Positions 7,811 through 17,345 of a stretch of 43,015 nt of DNA are shown piece after piece (the first letter of the stretch is position 1; each line of letters begins with the position of its first letter). Source of the stretch: Sphingomonas sp. URHD0057. Its GTDB lineage: Bacteria; Pseudomonadota; Alphaproteobacteria; Sphingomonadales; Sphingomonadaceae. The translations under genes and the position numbers were made by a program. Location: positions 1-43,015 of the forward strand of contig NZ_JIAU01000013.1 of NCBI RefSeq assembly GCF_000620665.1, read 5' to 3'. A model generated the notes under the pieces. The model had not been told where the DNA came from, ran no database searches, and saw only the letters and a program-made list of their open reading frames with translations.

Positions 7811-8916
7811 AGCCGCGACGCCGTCCGCTGGTGCCGCTCGAGTGCCATCAGCAAGCCGAGGCACAGCATCACCGTCATCACTGCCGAGCCGCCGAAACTG
7901 ACCAACGGCAAGGGAACGCCGACGACCGGGGCCAGGCCCATCACCATCATCAGGTTGATCGCGACGTAGAAGAAGATGGTCGCGGAAAGGCCGGCGGCGG
8001 TCAGCTGCGCGAAGCGTGTACGGGAATTGGCGCTGACCCGCATGCCCCAGCGGATCACGGCGCCGAAGGCGAGGATCAGGAGCACGCCGCCGGCGAAGCC
8101 CCATTCCTCGGCCATCGTCGCGAACACGAAGTCGGTGTGCCCTTCGGGCAGGTAGTCGAGGTGGCTCTGGCTGCCGTGGAGGAAGCCCTTGCCCCAAATT
8201 CCGCCGGAGCCGATCGCGATCTTCGATTGCGCGATGTGATAGCCGGCACCGAGCGGGTCGCTTTCGGGATCGAGGAACACGTCGATCCGCTTGCGCTGAT
8301 AGCCGTGCATCATGCCGTAGACGATCGGCGCCGCCACCGCGATCGCCGCTGCCGGGGCGATGAAGATCCACAGCGGTAGGCCGGCGAGAAACATGACCGT
8401 GATCCCGCACAGCACGACCATGATACAGGTGCCGAGGTCGGGCTGAACGAGGATCAGGAAGGCGGGGACGCCGAGCAGCACGAACGCCGGCCAGATCGCG
8501 CGCCATTTGCGCGTTTCGCCGGCGGGCACCAGCTCGTAGAAGCGGGCGAGGGTGAGCACGATCGCCGGTTTCATGAACTCGGACGGCTGCAAGCGGATCG
8601 GGCCGAGGTCGAGCCAGCGCTGGGCCCCCTTGCTGACGAATCCGAGAGCCTCGACCCCGATCAGCATGATCAGCGTCACGCCGTAGAGCGGAAAGGCAAT
8701 CGACTTGATCGTCGCTTCGCTCAGCCACGACATCGCGACGGCGATTGCGAGGAAGCCGAGGAAAATGATGGCCTGCTTGATTGCCCACGGATGCGCCGAC
8801 CCGCCGGCCGCCGAATAAAGCACGATCAGACCGAACAGCGCGATCCCGGCGACCAGAAAGATCAAGCGCCATGGCAGCCGCGCGAGCGGCTTTGGGATGA
8901 TGGCCGAGGTGATCAT
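7807..8916 (-). CDS. rodA: Rod-shape SEDS peptidoglycan glycosyltransferase RodA
   Basis: This 369-residue polytopic protein (about ten hydrophobic segments) has SEDS-family motifs: QRWLDLGPIRLQPSEFMKPA, VQPDLGTCIMV, GYHIAQSKIAIGSGGIWGKG, LPEGHTDFVFATMAEEWGF, and LPLVSFGGSAVMTVM at the end. RodA polymerises glycan strands during elongation, together with PBP2. The ATG at 8916 overlaps the mrdA stop by 4 bp, as usual for this pair; the longer open frame upstream is only the mrdA shadow. It is the last gene of mreBCD-mrdA-rodA and meets apbE tail to tail. Confidence 0.96.
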   Translation of the reverse strand: MITSAIIPKPLARLPWRLIFLVAGIALFGLIVLYSAAGGSAHPWAIKQAIIFLGFLAIAVAMSWLSEATIKSIAFPLYGVTLIMLIGVEALGFVSKGAQRWLDLGPIRLQPSEFMKPAIVLTLARFYELVPAGETRKWRAIWPAFVLLGVPAFLILVQPDLGTCIMVVLCGITVMFLAGLPLWIFIAPAAAIAVAAPIVYGMMHGYQRKRIDVFLDPESDPLGAGYHIAQSKIAIGSGGIWGKGFLHGSQSHLDYLPEGHTDFVFATMAEEWGFAGGVLLILAFGAVIRWGMRVSANSRTRFAQLTAAGLSATIFFYVAINLMMVMGLAPVVGVPLPLVSFGGSAVMTVMLCLGLLMALERHQRTASRL

Positions 8917-10826
8917 GCCTGCTTGGCGGGAAGCGGCGGAAGCCCGTTGGCGCTCCGCCACCCGGCGACCTTGCGGGTCATGCGCTCGTCGGGCGCGCCG
9001 CCGATGCTCTGCTCGAAGACGTTCAGCGCCGCGATCGCCTTGCTCTTGTCGTACAGATAGGTGAGGGTATCGCGGATCAGCGGTGCAGCGACGGCAGCGC
9101 CGAAGCCGCCGTGCTCGACAATCGTCGCGGCCGCATAGCGCGGCTTGTCGAACGGGACGAAGCCCATGAACAGCGAGTGGTCGCGCAGCTTCCAGGTCGC
9201 GCTCGTGTAGTCGCCGCGTTCGCTCGCGCTGAGATTGTGAGTCTGCGCGGTGCCGGTCTTGCCGGCCATCTGGATGCCGGCGAGCGGCAGCTTCGCTGCT
9301 GCTGCGGTTCCATGATCGACCACCCCCCACATCGCCTTGTGAATGAAGTTCAAATGATCCTCATCGACGGCAAGCGGGGTCTGCGGCACGATCGGCTTGT
9401 TCTTGAGCAAGCGCGGAACGACGCGCTTTCCCGTCGCAAGGCGGCTGGCCATCACCGCCAGCTGCAGCGGATTGATGAGGACCATGCCCTGGCCGATCGA
9501 CATGTTGACGGTGTCGTATCCCTGCCACTTGCGATGATATTTCCGCATCATCCAGTCGGGGTCGGGGATGGTCCCGTAGCGCTGGTTGTCGAACGGCAGG
9601 TCGAATTTCTCGCCGAAGCCCATCGAGCGGATCATCGGCGACAGTTTGTCCGTCCCGACGCGAAGGCACATGCTGTAGAAATAGACGTCGCAGCTGTGGA
9701 CGACGGCCGCGTCCATATCGACCGGACCGTGCCGCTTGTCGCAGTGGAACGTGTGGTTCCCGAGTTGAAAGGCCCCGGTGCAGTTCACTTTCTGGGTGCG
9801 ATCGATGCCGGCATTGAGCAGCGCCATCGCCATCGACGGCTTGATCGTCGAGCCTGACGGATAGAGGCTCTCGAGCGTCTTATCGACCAGCGGCAAGTGG
9901 TCGTCGCCGGACAGCATCTTCCATTCGTTCTTGCTGATCCCGTCGGAAAAGTTGTTTGGGTCGAACGACGGCATTGAGGGCATGGCGAGGATGTCGCCGT
10001 TGGTGACGTCGATGACGACGACGGACGCCGACTGGTCGCCGATGCGCCGGGCGGCATATTCGTGGAGGTCGGCGTCGATCGTGAGCTGCACCGTGCCGCC
10101 GCTGCGATCGGGTTTCGGGTCAAGGTCCTTGACCAGCTTGCCGCGCGCGGTGACTTCGACCCGCTGTCCGCCGGGCACTCCCCGAAGAGTCGATTCGAGC
10201 GTCTGCTCAAGCCCTTCCTTGCCGATCTTCACGCCAGGGATGAGCAGCAGCGGGTTCTTGTCTTCTTTCTCATATTCGGCGGCTGAAGCGGCACCAACAT
10301 AACCGACCAGCTGTCCGACGGTGGACCCACCCGGATAGAAGCGCTGGAATCCGCGCGACGCCGAAACTCCGGGCAGCTCGGGAAGCCGGACGGTGATCGC
10401 TGCATATTGCTCATAGGGGATATTGTCGGCGACCGACACCGGCTGGAACCCTCGCGAGACGGCGAGCTCGCGGTTGATCCGGTCGATCTCATCGGGCGGG
10501 AGCTGGAGCAGGGCCGCGACGTTTGCGACTACCTTGGGCCCATCCACGAGCTGCTGGGGAATGATGTCGACCCGAAAGCTGGAGCGGTTGATCGCCATCG
10601 GCTTGCCCTTGCGGTCGATGATCCAGCCCCGCCGTGGCGGCACCGGGATCAGCTGCACGCGATTGCTCTCGCTGAGCAGCTGGTACTTCTGGTTTTGAGC
10701 GACCGATAACCAGCCCATGCGCCCGATCAACAGCGCGCCGACGCCGGCCTGGGCGCCGCCCAGGAGCAGCATGCGCCGCGAGAAGGTGATCGATTGATGA
10801 GTCGCGGTGAGGCGGATCGGCTTCAT
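8913..10826 (-). CDS. mrdA: Penicillin-binding protein 2 (elongasome transpeptidase)
   Basis: The protein has 637 residues. One N-terminal membrane segment (MLLLGGAQAGVGALLIG) is followed by PPRRGWIIDRKGKPMAIN, the class B PBP dimerisation (pedestal) region. The transpeptidase domain has S-T-I-K (nucleophile Ser326, Lys329, within YPSGSTIKPS), SCD as the SxN-type motif and KTGTAQT. PBP2 cross-links peptidoglycan during cell elongation. The start is ATG 10826, which overlaps the mreD stop (4 bp); the more upstream open codons encode mreD in another frame. Coupled overlaps with mreD and rodA support one operon. Confidence 0.96.
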   Translation of the reverse strand: MKPIRLTATHQSITFSRRMLLLGGAQAGVGALLIGRMGWLSVAQNQKYQLLSESNRVQLIPVPPRRGWIIDRKGKPMAINRSSFRVDIIPQQLVDGPKVVANVAALLQLPPDEIDRINRELAVSRGFQPVSVADNIPYEQYAAITVRLPELPGVSASRGFQRFYPGGSTVGQLVGYVGAASAAEYEKEDKNPLLLIPGVKIGKEGLEQTLESTLRGVPGGQRVEVTARGKLVKDLDPKPDRSGGTVQLTIDADLHEYAARRIGDQSASVVVIDVTNGDILAMPSMPSFDPNNFSDGISKNEWKMLSGDDHLPLVDKTLESLYPSGSTIKPSMAMALLNAGIDRTQKVNCTGAFQLGNHTFHCDKRHGPVDMDAAVVHSCDVYFYSMCLRVGTDKLSPMIRSMGFGEKFDLPFDNQRYGTIPDPDWMMRKYHRKWQGYDTVNMSIGQGMVLINPLQLAVMASRLATGKRVVPRLLKNKPIVPQTPLAVDEDHLNFIHKAMWGVVDHGTAAAAKLPLAGIQMAGKTGTAQTHNLSASERGDYTSATWKLRDHSLFMGFVPFDKPRYAAATIVEHGGFGAAVAAPLIRDTLTYLYDKSKAIAALNVFEQSIGGAPDERMTRKVAGWRSANGLPPLPAKQA

Positions 10827-11344
10827 CGCCCCAGCCTCCGCGCGTCGATGCGCGACACCAGCCATGCGGTCAGCGGAAAGATGAGGACCGCGACAGCGAA
10901 CGGGGGAAGCATCATCGTGAAGGGGACGCGCGCTCCCACAACGGCGGCGAGGCGCCATTGGAACCATTCGTCGATCGCAAGCAGCACGGCGGCCAACACC
11001 CATTCAATCCAATAATCGCGCCACATCGTCCGGCGATCGATCAAATCCAGCGCGAGCATTGTCGCGCTCCACAAAGCGATTGAAAAGCCTATCGGATATC
11101 CCGTGAACAGGTCGTTGATGAAGCCCAATGGCGCAGCCCACCAGGCCGGCCAGGGATCCGACCGCAGCAGCCGCCAGCTGATGAAGGCGAGGAAGCCGAG
11201 ATCGGGGTACCAGCCGCTGGTCGAGACGATCGGCAAGGCAGACAGCAGCGACGCCGCGACGACGGTCGCAGCCGGGATGTAAGCAGCAAGGCGGGAAGGG
11301 CCCTTGCCGATGCGCCGGGGCGAGGCGAGCGCGGCGCGGGCCAT
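10823..11344 (-). CDS. mreD: Rod shape-determining protein MreD
   Basis: This small membrane protein of 173 residues has about five hydrophobic segments and the conserved region PLGFINDLFTGYPIGFSIALW typical of MreD. MreD belongs to the MreBCD elongation complex in the inner membrane. ATG 11344 directly follows the mreC stop, and the gene overlaps mrdA by 4 bp. Sequence similarity in this family is low, so position in the operon contributes to the call. Confidence 0.93.
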   Translation of the reverse strand: MARAALASPRRIGKGPSRLAAYIPAATVVAASLLSALPIVSTSGWYPDLGFLAFISWRLLRSDPWPAWWAAPLGFINDLFTGYPIGFSIALWSATMLALDLIDRRTMWRDYWIEWVLAAVLLAIDEWFQWRLAAVVGARVPFTMMLPPFAVAVLIFPLTAWLVSRIDARRLGR

Positions 11345-12223
11345 TCAGGGCGTCTCCGGCGGTGCCGAGGCTTGGTCCGCGGCGACCGCGAGCGGCTCAA
11401 ACGGCGGCTCGACGATCGCGAAGCTGATGTTCGATGGATCGGCGAGGGGAATTGCGATCGCGCCGTCGTCGTCGAGTTTCACGATCCGCGCGATCGGCAC
11501 CAGCGGGGGATAAAGGCCGCCGGTGCCCGAAGTGATGATGATGTCGCCTCGCCTGAACGGGTTGCGGCCGACCTCGAGCGGGCGGACGTCGACGGTGCCG
11601 TCGCCACGGCCCTGCGAGATCACCGGAATGCCGCCGCGCAGCAGGCGGGCGGGGACGATATTGGCGCGGTCGGAGACCAACAGCACGCGAGAGGCAAGGT
11701 TGCCGGCATCGACGATCCGCCCGACCAGCCCGTCCGGCGACCGAACCGGCATCCCGACGCGCACTCCGTCGGACTTGCCGACAGACAGGATGGCGAAGCG
11801 GCGCGGGCTGTTGAAGGAGGAGCCGACGATCCGCGCGGTCGCGACGGCGTCATGGGCATGTTCGCGCAGCTGAAGCGCGGCCTTGAGCTGGCCGTTCTCC
11901 TGAACGATGGCGCGCGCTTCGACCATCCGCCGCAGCATCGCGCGGTTTTCCCGCTTGAGCTCGCCATTCTGCGAAGCGGCATCCCAATAGTCGCCGGCTC
12001 CGGACACGAGGCCCGTCGCGGTCGCGCCGACCGAATGCAAGGCGGAGGTCACAGGAGAGGTGGCGTCGAGCGCCGCGCCGCGCACGCCCTCGAAGGTCTT
12101 GGGCGCGACCATCGACAGGACGAGCAGGACCAGCCCGACGAAGATGCCGGCAATCACCGCCAGGAAGCTGAAAAACAGCCCGTACTGGGCTCGCCGCGAC
12201 CAGCCGGGACGCGCGGTCGCCAC
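11345..12223 (-). CDS. mreC: Rod shape-determining protein MreC
   Basis: The 292-residue protein has one N-terminal membrane helix (FFSFLAVIAGIFVGLVLLVLS), then a helical, probably coiled-coil region (QNGELKRENRAMLRRMVEAR) and a beta-rich periplasmic domain with SVGKSDGVRVGMPV, GLVGRIVDAG and DIIITSGTGGLYP. These match MreC, the periplasmic scaffold linking MreB to PBP2. The start is GTG 12223; no nearby ATG fits. It follows mreB by 14 bp and abuts mreD. Confidence 0.95.
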   Translation of the reverse strand: MATARPGWSRRAQYGLFFSFLAVIAGIFVGLVLLVLSMVAPKTFEGVRGAALDATSPVTSALHSVGATATGLVSGAGDYWDAASQNGELKRENRAMLRRMVEARAIVQENGQLKAALQLREHAHDAVATARIVGSSFNSPRRFAILSVGKSDGVRVGMPVRSPDGLVGRIVDAGNLASRVLLVSDRANIVPARLLRGGIPVISQGRGDGTVDVRPLEVGRNPFRRGDIIITSGTGGLYPPLVPIARIVKLDDDGAIAIPLADPSNISFAIVEPPFEPLAVAADQASAPPETP

Positions 12224-12237
12224 CCGTTATGATCCCG

Positions 12238-13344
<1,107 letters not shown>

Positions 13345-13437
13345 TTAGATTAAACTCTTCCCATTGAAGGCCGCCTGAATTTCCGCGAAAAATCAGTGCT
13401 TCGCCGGCGCCTTCGGAATGAGCTAGGAATGGTTAAC

Positions 13438-15222
13438 ATGTCAATAAGAAGGCTGCCGCCCGAGCTCATCAATCGCATCGCCGCGGGCGAGGTCGTCGAA
13501 CGTCCGGCGAGCGCGCTCAAGGAGCTGGTCGAAAATTCACTCGACGCGGGCGCGACCCAAGTCTCGGTCCGGCTGGCGGCGGGCGGCCTCGAGCTGATCG
13601 AAGTTGCCGACGACGGTTGCGGAATGACTTCCGACGAAATGCGCCTGGCGCTCGAGCGGCATGCCACGTCCAAGCTTCCGAGCGACGCCATCGACCAAGT
13701 GACCAGCTTCGGCTTCCGCGGGGAGGCGCTGCCCTCGATTGCCAGCGTCTCGAGGGTCACGCTTGAAAGCCGCGTACGCGGCGCCGATGGCTGGCGGATC
13801 GCGATCGACCATGGCGATGACGCGGGGGAGGGCCCGGCGGCGCTTCCGCCAGGCACGCGAATCCGCGTCGAAGGCCTGTTCGACAAGGTCCCGGCGCGCC
13901 GCAAGTTCCTGCGTACCCCGCGCTCCGAGTATGCCGCCTGTCTCGACGCGGTGAAGCGGCTGGCGATGGCCCGCAGCGACGTCGGTTTCACCCTCGATCA
14001 CGACGGGCGCCGAATATTGACGCTCCAACCGAGCGAGGCGCCGGCCCGGGTTGCCGCTCTGCTGGCCCATGAGCTGGACCGCCATGGGGTCGGCATCGAC
14101 TGCGCGCGCGACGGGCTGCGGCTCACCGGCGTCATCAGCCTGCCGACGTTCAATCGCGGCCTGGCCGACCAGCAATATCTGTTCGTCAATTCGCGGCCGG
14201 TGAAGGACCGGCTGCTCGGTGGAGCGATGCGGGCCGCCTATCGCGATCTCATCGCGCGCGACCGTCATCCGATTGCAGCCCTGTTCCTCGAGGTCCCGCT
14301 CGACGAAGTCGACGTCAACGTCCACCCGGCCAAGACCGAGGTGCGCTTCCGCGATCCGTCGGCGGTTCGCGGGCTGATCGTCGGCGGCCTCCGCCGAGCG
14401 CTCGACGAAGAGAGCCAGCGCAGCGCCGCGCGCGAGCAATCGGCGGCGCCGGTGATGTGGACCAGCAGCGCGACCTACGACGCACAGCTCAACCGTCACC
14501 TCCGCGAAGGCGGGGGTTCTGCTTCCGCCCAAGACAGCGGGATTCCCGCTTTCGCGGGAATGACGATGCTGGCCGACGAGCAACGCCTCTTCGACCAGGC
14601 CCCCGCCGCGCGCGCCGAGCCGGCGGTCGAGCAGGTGCACGGCTATCCGCTGGGCGTTGCGCGCGGGCAGGTGAATGCGACTTACATTGTCGCCGAGGCC
14701 GAGGACGGACTGGTGATCGTCGACCAGCATGCGGCACATGAGCGCCTGGTCCTGGAACGGATGCGCGCCGCGCGAGAAGGGGGACAGGTGGCGCGCCAGG
14801 CGCTCCTGCTGCCCGAAGTGGTCGAGCTGGAGGAGCCCGATTGCGATCGTCTCGAAGGAGCGGTCGCCGATCTGGCCGAGCTCGGGCTCGAGATTGAGCG
14901 ATTCGGTCCGGGCTCTATCCTCGTCCGCGCAGTTCCGGCGGCGCTGGGCAAGACCGACATTCCCGGGCTTGTCGCCGACCTCGCCGCGGAGATCGCCGAG
15001 CTCGGCGGTGCGCTGTCGCTGCGCGACAAGCTCGACCTTGTCGCGGCGACCATCGCCTGCCACGGCTCGGTCCGTGCCGGGCGCGTGCTGTCGGTCGCGG
15101 AAATGAATGCGCTGCTGCGCGAGATGGAGGTGACGCCGCGCTCCGGGCAGTGCAACCACGGCCGCCCGACCTGGGTCAAGCTTGCCCACGGCGACCTCGA
15201 AAAACTATTCTGGCGGAAGTAA
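13438..15222 (+). CDS. mutL: DNA mismatch repair protein MutL (endonuclease type)
   Basis: The protein has 594 residues. The N-terminal GHKL ATPase domain begins INRIAAGEVVERP and has ELVENSLDAGA, DDGCGM and GFRGEALPSI. The transducer region follows (FVNSRPVKDR, VDVNVHPAKTEVRF). The C-terminal domain has the endonuclease motif DQHAAHERLVLE (DQHAx2Ex4E), ACHGS and CNHGRP, so it should nick DNA as in species without MutH. ATG 13438 lies nine bases after AGGA; ATG 13429 is the alternative. The linker contains a 24-codon palindromic repeat (14494-14565) translated in frame. The gene is divergent from mreB and is followed 11 bp later by crcB, probably cotranscribed. Confidence 0.97.
   Translation: MSIRRLPPELINRIAAGEVVERPASALKELVENSLDAGATQVSVRLAAGGLELIEVADDGCGMTSDEMRLALERHATSKLPSDAIDQVTSFGFRGEALPSIASVSRVTLESRVRGADGWRIAIDHGDDAGEGPAALPPGTRIRVEGLFDKVPARRKFLRTPRSEYAACLDAVKRLAMARSDVGFTLDHDGRRILTLQPSEAPARVAALLAHELDRHGVGIDCARDGLRLTGVISLPTFNRGLADQQYLFVNSRPVKDRLLGGAMRAAYRDLIARDRHPIAALFLEVPLDEVDVNVHPAKTEVRFRDPSAVRGLIVGGLRRALDEESQRSAAREQSAAPVMWTSSATYDAQLNRHLREGGGSASAQDSGIPAFAGMTMLADEQRLFDQAPAARAEPAVEQVHGYPLGVARGQVNATYIVAEAEDGLVIVDQHAAHERLVLERMRAAREGGQVARQALLLPEVVELEEPDCDRLEGAVADLAELGLEIERFGPGSILVRAVPAALGKTDIPGLVADLAAEIAELGGALSLRDKLDLVAATIACHGSVRAGRVLSVAEMNALLREMEVTPRSGQCNHGRPTWVKLAHGDLEKLFWRK
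14494..14565 (+). repeat. Palindromic repeat element inserted in frame inside mutL
   Basis: This 72-bp stretch begins CGTCA and ends TGACG. Its two arms (about 27 nt each) are inverted copies differing mostly by transitions, and each arm has its own small palindrome (CCGCGAAGGCGG; CCCGCTTTCGCGGG). The sequence resembles dispersed intergenic repeats common in sphingomonads and other proteobacteria, whose usual translation includes SGIPAFAGMT, seen here in the linker of MutL. Its length is 24 codons without a stop, so the frame is kept. Confidence 0.85.
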
Positions 15223-15233
15223 GCGCTGCGCCG

Positions 15234-15617
15234 ATGCTCTATCTAATCGTCTTCATCGGGGCCGGGATCGGCGGCGCCATGCGTCATGGCGTGAACGTCG
15301 CCTCGGCGCGGCTGTTCGGATATGGCTTCCCGTCCGGGACGCTGATCGTGAACATCGCCGGCTCGTTCCTGATGGGCCTGCTTGCCGGTTATTTCGCCTT
15401 CCGCCCAGGTGTGGGGCAGCACATGCGCCTATTTCTCACCACCGGAATCCTAGGAGGTTTCACGACCTTCTCCGCTTTCTCGCTAGACGCGGCGCTGATG
15501 GTCGAACGCCACTCTTACGGGATCGCGGCCGGCTATATGATCGGGTCGGTCGCTGCGAGCGTGTTGGCGTTGTTCTTGGGTCTCGCCTTATTTAGGACCG
15601 CGAGCCATCTGCCATGA
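15234..15617 (+). CDS. crcB: Fluoride ion channel CrcB/Fluc
   Basis: The 127-residue protein has four hydrophobic helices and the family motifs GAGIGGAMRHG, VNIAGSFLMG and GILGGFTTFSAFSLD. CrcB/Fluc proteins are dual-topology dimeric channels that let fluoride leave the cell. ATG 15234 fits the family N-terminus (MLYLIVFIGAGIGG); the longer frame upstream overlaps mutL and is not coding. The stop overlaps the ppa start by 4 bp, so channel and pyrophosphatase are translationally coupled. There is no room for a fluoride riboswitch, since only 11 bp separate it from mutL. Confidence 0.94.
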   Translation: MLYLIVFIGAGIGGAMRHGVNVASARLFGYGFPSGTLIVNIAGSFLMGLLAGYFAFRPGVGQHMRLFLTTGILGGFTTFSAFSLDAALMVERHSYGIAAGYMIGSVAASVLALFLGLALFRTASHLP

Positions 15618-16147
15618 ACATCGACCTGATCCCGATCGGCGACGACCCGCCCAACTCGATTAATGTCATCATCGAGGTGCCGGTTGGCGGCGAGCCGGTC
15701 AAATATGAGTTCGACAAGACGTCGGGAGCGCTGTTCGTCGACCGCATCCTGCACACGCCGATGCGCTATCCGGCAAACTATGGCTTCGTGCCCCATACGC
15801 TGTCGTTCGACGGCGACCCGATCGACGCCCTGGTCGTCTCGCGCACTCCTTTCATCCCCGGGTGTGTCGTCCGGGCGCGGCCGATTGCGGTCCTTTTCCT
15901 CGAAGACGAGCATGGCGGCGACGAGAAATTGCTGACCGTCCCAATCGATTCGACCTTTCCTTATTATTCGAACGTCGGCGGAGCCGAGGACCTGCCCGAG
16001 ATCGTCCGCCAGCAGGTCGAGCACTTCTTCACCCACTACAAGGACCTCGAGCCCGACAAGTGGGTGCGGGTTGGACGATGGGGCGACGCCGCCGAGGCGA
16101 AGCGAGTGCTGTTGGAGGCGATCGACCGCGTGAAGGCGGCCGGCTGA
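15614..16147 (+). CDS. ppa: Inorganic pyrophosphatase (family I)
   Basis: This 177-residue soluble enzyme hydrolyses PPi to two phosphates using Mg2+. It has the family I motifs: EVPVGGEPVKYEFDK, MRYPANYGFVPHT, the metal-binding DGDPIDALV (three Asp), then DEHGGDEKLLTVP and HFFTHYKDLEPDKW. The length is normal for the hexameric bacterial form. It overlaps crcB by ATGA. Fluoride is a classic inhibitor of this enzyme, so coupling with a fluoride exporter makes physiological sense. Confidence 0.97.
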   Translation: MNIDLIPIGDDPPNSINVIIEVPVGGEPVKYEFDKTSGALFVDRILHTPMRYPANYGFVPHTLSFDGDPIDALVVSRTPFIPGCVVRARPIAVLFLEDEHGGDEKLLTVPIDSTFPYYSNVGGAEDLPEIVRQQVEHFFTHYKDLEPDKWVRVGRWGDAAEAKRVLLEAIDRVKAAG

Positions 16148-16204
16148 ACGCGACATTGGCGTAACAATCTGCTAAAAAGCCGCTTCAAGGGAAGGAGCGG
16201 GACG

Positions 16205-16363
16205 ATGGAAAACACCGACCGCATCTATTTCGCGCGTCGCGCTGCCGAAGAGCAGGAGCGCGCGATCGAGGCCAGCGATCCGCATGTCGCGGATACCCAC
16301 CGCCGGCTGCAGCGCGCCTATCTCGAGCGCGCGAGCGTCGGCGATCGCGTGGAGGCTCGCTGA
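16205..16363 (+). CDS. Small conserved-looking protein, 52 residues
   Basis: The start MENTDRIYFARRAAEEQERA runs to a stop at 16361-16363. GAAGGAGCGG lies just upstream of ATG 16205, a strong ribosome binding site. The sequence is highly charged and predicted helical, with no signal peptide or Cys. It resembles short sphingomonad proteins of the form 'Y.RRA..E...A..A.......H..LA..Y', of unknown function; I base this on memory of the pattern, not on a search. Its stop is one base away from the stop of convergent ilvC. Confidence 0.7.
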   Translation: MENTDRIYFARRAAEEQERAIEASDPHVADTHRRLQRAYLERASVGDRVEAR

Positions 16364-16364
16364 G

Positions 16365-17336
16365 CTAATCCTCGCCGCTAAGGCGCCGCCGAGTTTGTTC
16401 GATCAATGCCTCCCGCGCGCTGGTGCGGGCGGATTCGAGACGCGGATAGCCGTCGGCTTCCTCGCGCCGCAGCTGCTCCGCGAAGCGGCCGGCGCGGACT
16501 TCCGCCAGCACTTGGGCCATGCGCTCGCGGACGCTTTCATCGACGATGCGCGTGCCGCCGACCAGCGCCCCCAATTCGGCGGTGTTGGAGATTGCCTCGC
16601 GCATGCCGGCGATGCCGCGCGCCTCGATCAGCCCGGCGATCAGGTGCAATTCGCCGACGCATTCGAGGTAGGCGACCTCCGCTGACACGCCGCCGGCGAC
16701 CAGCGTCTCAAACCCCGCGATCAGCAGCTCGGGGACGCCGCCCCACACCACGGCCTGCTCGTTGAACAAATCGGCCTCCGCCTCTTCGGCAAAGCTCGAG
16801 GCGATCAAGCCGGCGCGCGCGCAGCCGACTGCGCGGCCGTAGGCGAGAGCGATTCCCTTGGCATCGCCCGTGGCGTCGTGGTGGACCGCCCACAGAGCGA
16901 TCATCCCCTTGCCCTCCCGGTAGAGGGAGCGGAGCGCGGTGCCCGGTCCCTTGGGGGCGAGCAGGAACATGTCGAGGTCGGCGCGCGGCTCGACGAAGCC
17001 GAAGCGGACCGATAGCCCGTGACTGAAGCCGAGCGCGGCGCCGTGGCGAAGGTGCGGCTCGATTTCGCGATAGAGCGCGCCATGGATTTCATCGGGCGCG
17101 AGCAGCATGACGATATCGGCCGGCGCCACCGCATCCTCGATCAGCGCGACCCTGAGGCCGGCGGTCTCGGCTTCGTTGGAACTTCCCGACGCGCCGCGCA
17201 GCCCGACCGTGACGTGGACCCCGCTGTCGTGGAGGTTGAGCGCCTGGGCGCGGCCCTGATTGCCGTAGCCGATGATGGCGACACGCCGGCCGGCCAACGG
17301 GGCGGGATCGATGTCAGAATCGCGCAGCCATTCCAT
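16365..17336 (-). CDS. ilvC: Ketol-acid reductoisomerase-like protein (divergent IlvC)
   Basis: The 323-residue protein has the Rossmann motif GYGNQG (residues 23-28), FSHGLSVRFG and APKGPGT. The metal and catalytic residues of the knotted C-terminal domain are all present: Asp189 and Glu193 in EADLFNEQ, Glu225 and Glu229 in YLECVGEL, and Ser250 in ISNTAE. The enzyme makes the dihydroxy acid precursors of valine and isoleucine with NADPH. It differs from ordinary class I enzymes (GYGSQGHAHA, PKAPGH) at conserved spots and has a shortened, altered C-terminus. The usual partners ilvB and ilvN are not next to it. It may therefore be a second, specialised copy. It follows miaA by 9 bp on the same strand. 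Confidence 0.8.
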   Translation of the reverse strand: MEWLRDSDIDPAPLAGRRVAIIGYGNQGRAQALNLHDSGVHVTVGLRGASGSSNEAETAGLRVALIEDAVAPADIVMLLAPDEIHGALYREIEPHLRHGAALGFSHGLSVRFGFVEPRADLDMFLLAPKGPGTALRSLYREGKGMIALWAVHHDATGDAKGIALAYGRAVGCARAGLIASSFAEEAEADLFNEQAVVWGGVPELLIAGFETLVAGGVSAEVAYLECVGELHLIAGLIEARGIAGMREAISNTAELGALVGGTRIVDESVRERMAQVLAEVRAGRFAEQLRREEADGYPRLESARTSAREALIEQTRRRLSGED

Positions 17337-17345
17337 CCGCGCCGC

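Noticed and set aside
13537-15189. Open frame of 550 codons opposite mutL, including HRHSRESGNP
   Set aside because: The peptide is the translation of the palindromic repeat on the other strand; the rest is a shadow of mutL.
15150-15233. Extended N-terminus of CrcB, or a fluoride riboswitch before crcB
   Set aside because: The extension overlaps the end of mutL and adds no hydrophobic helix; the 11-bp gap cannot hold a riboswitch.
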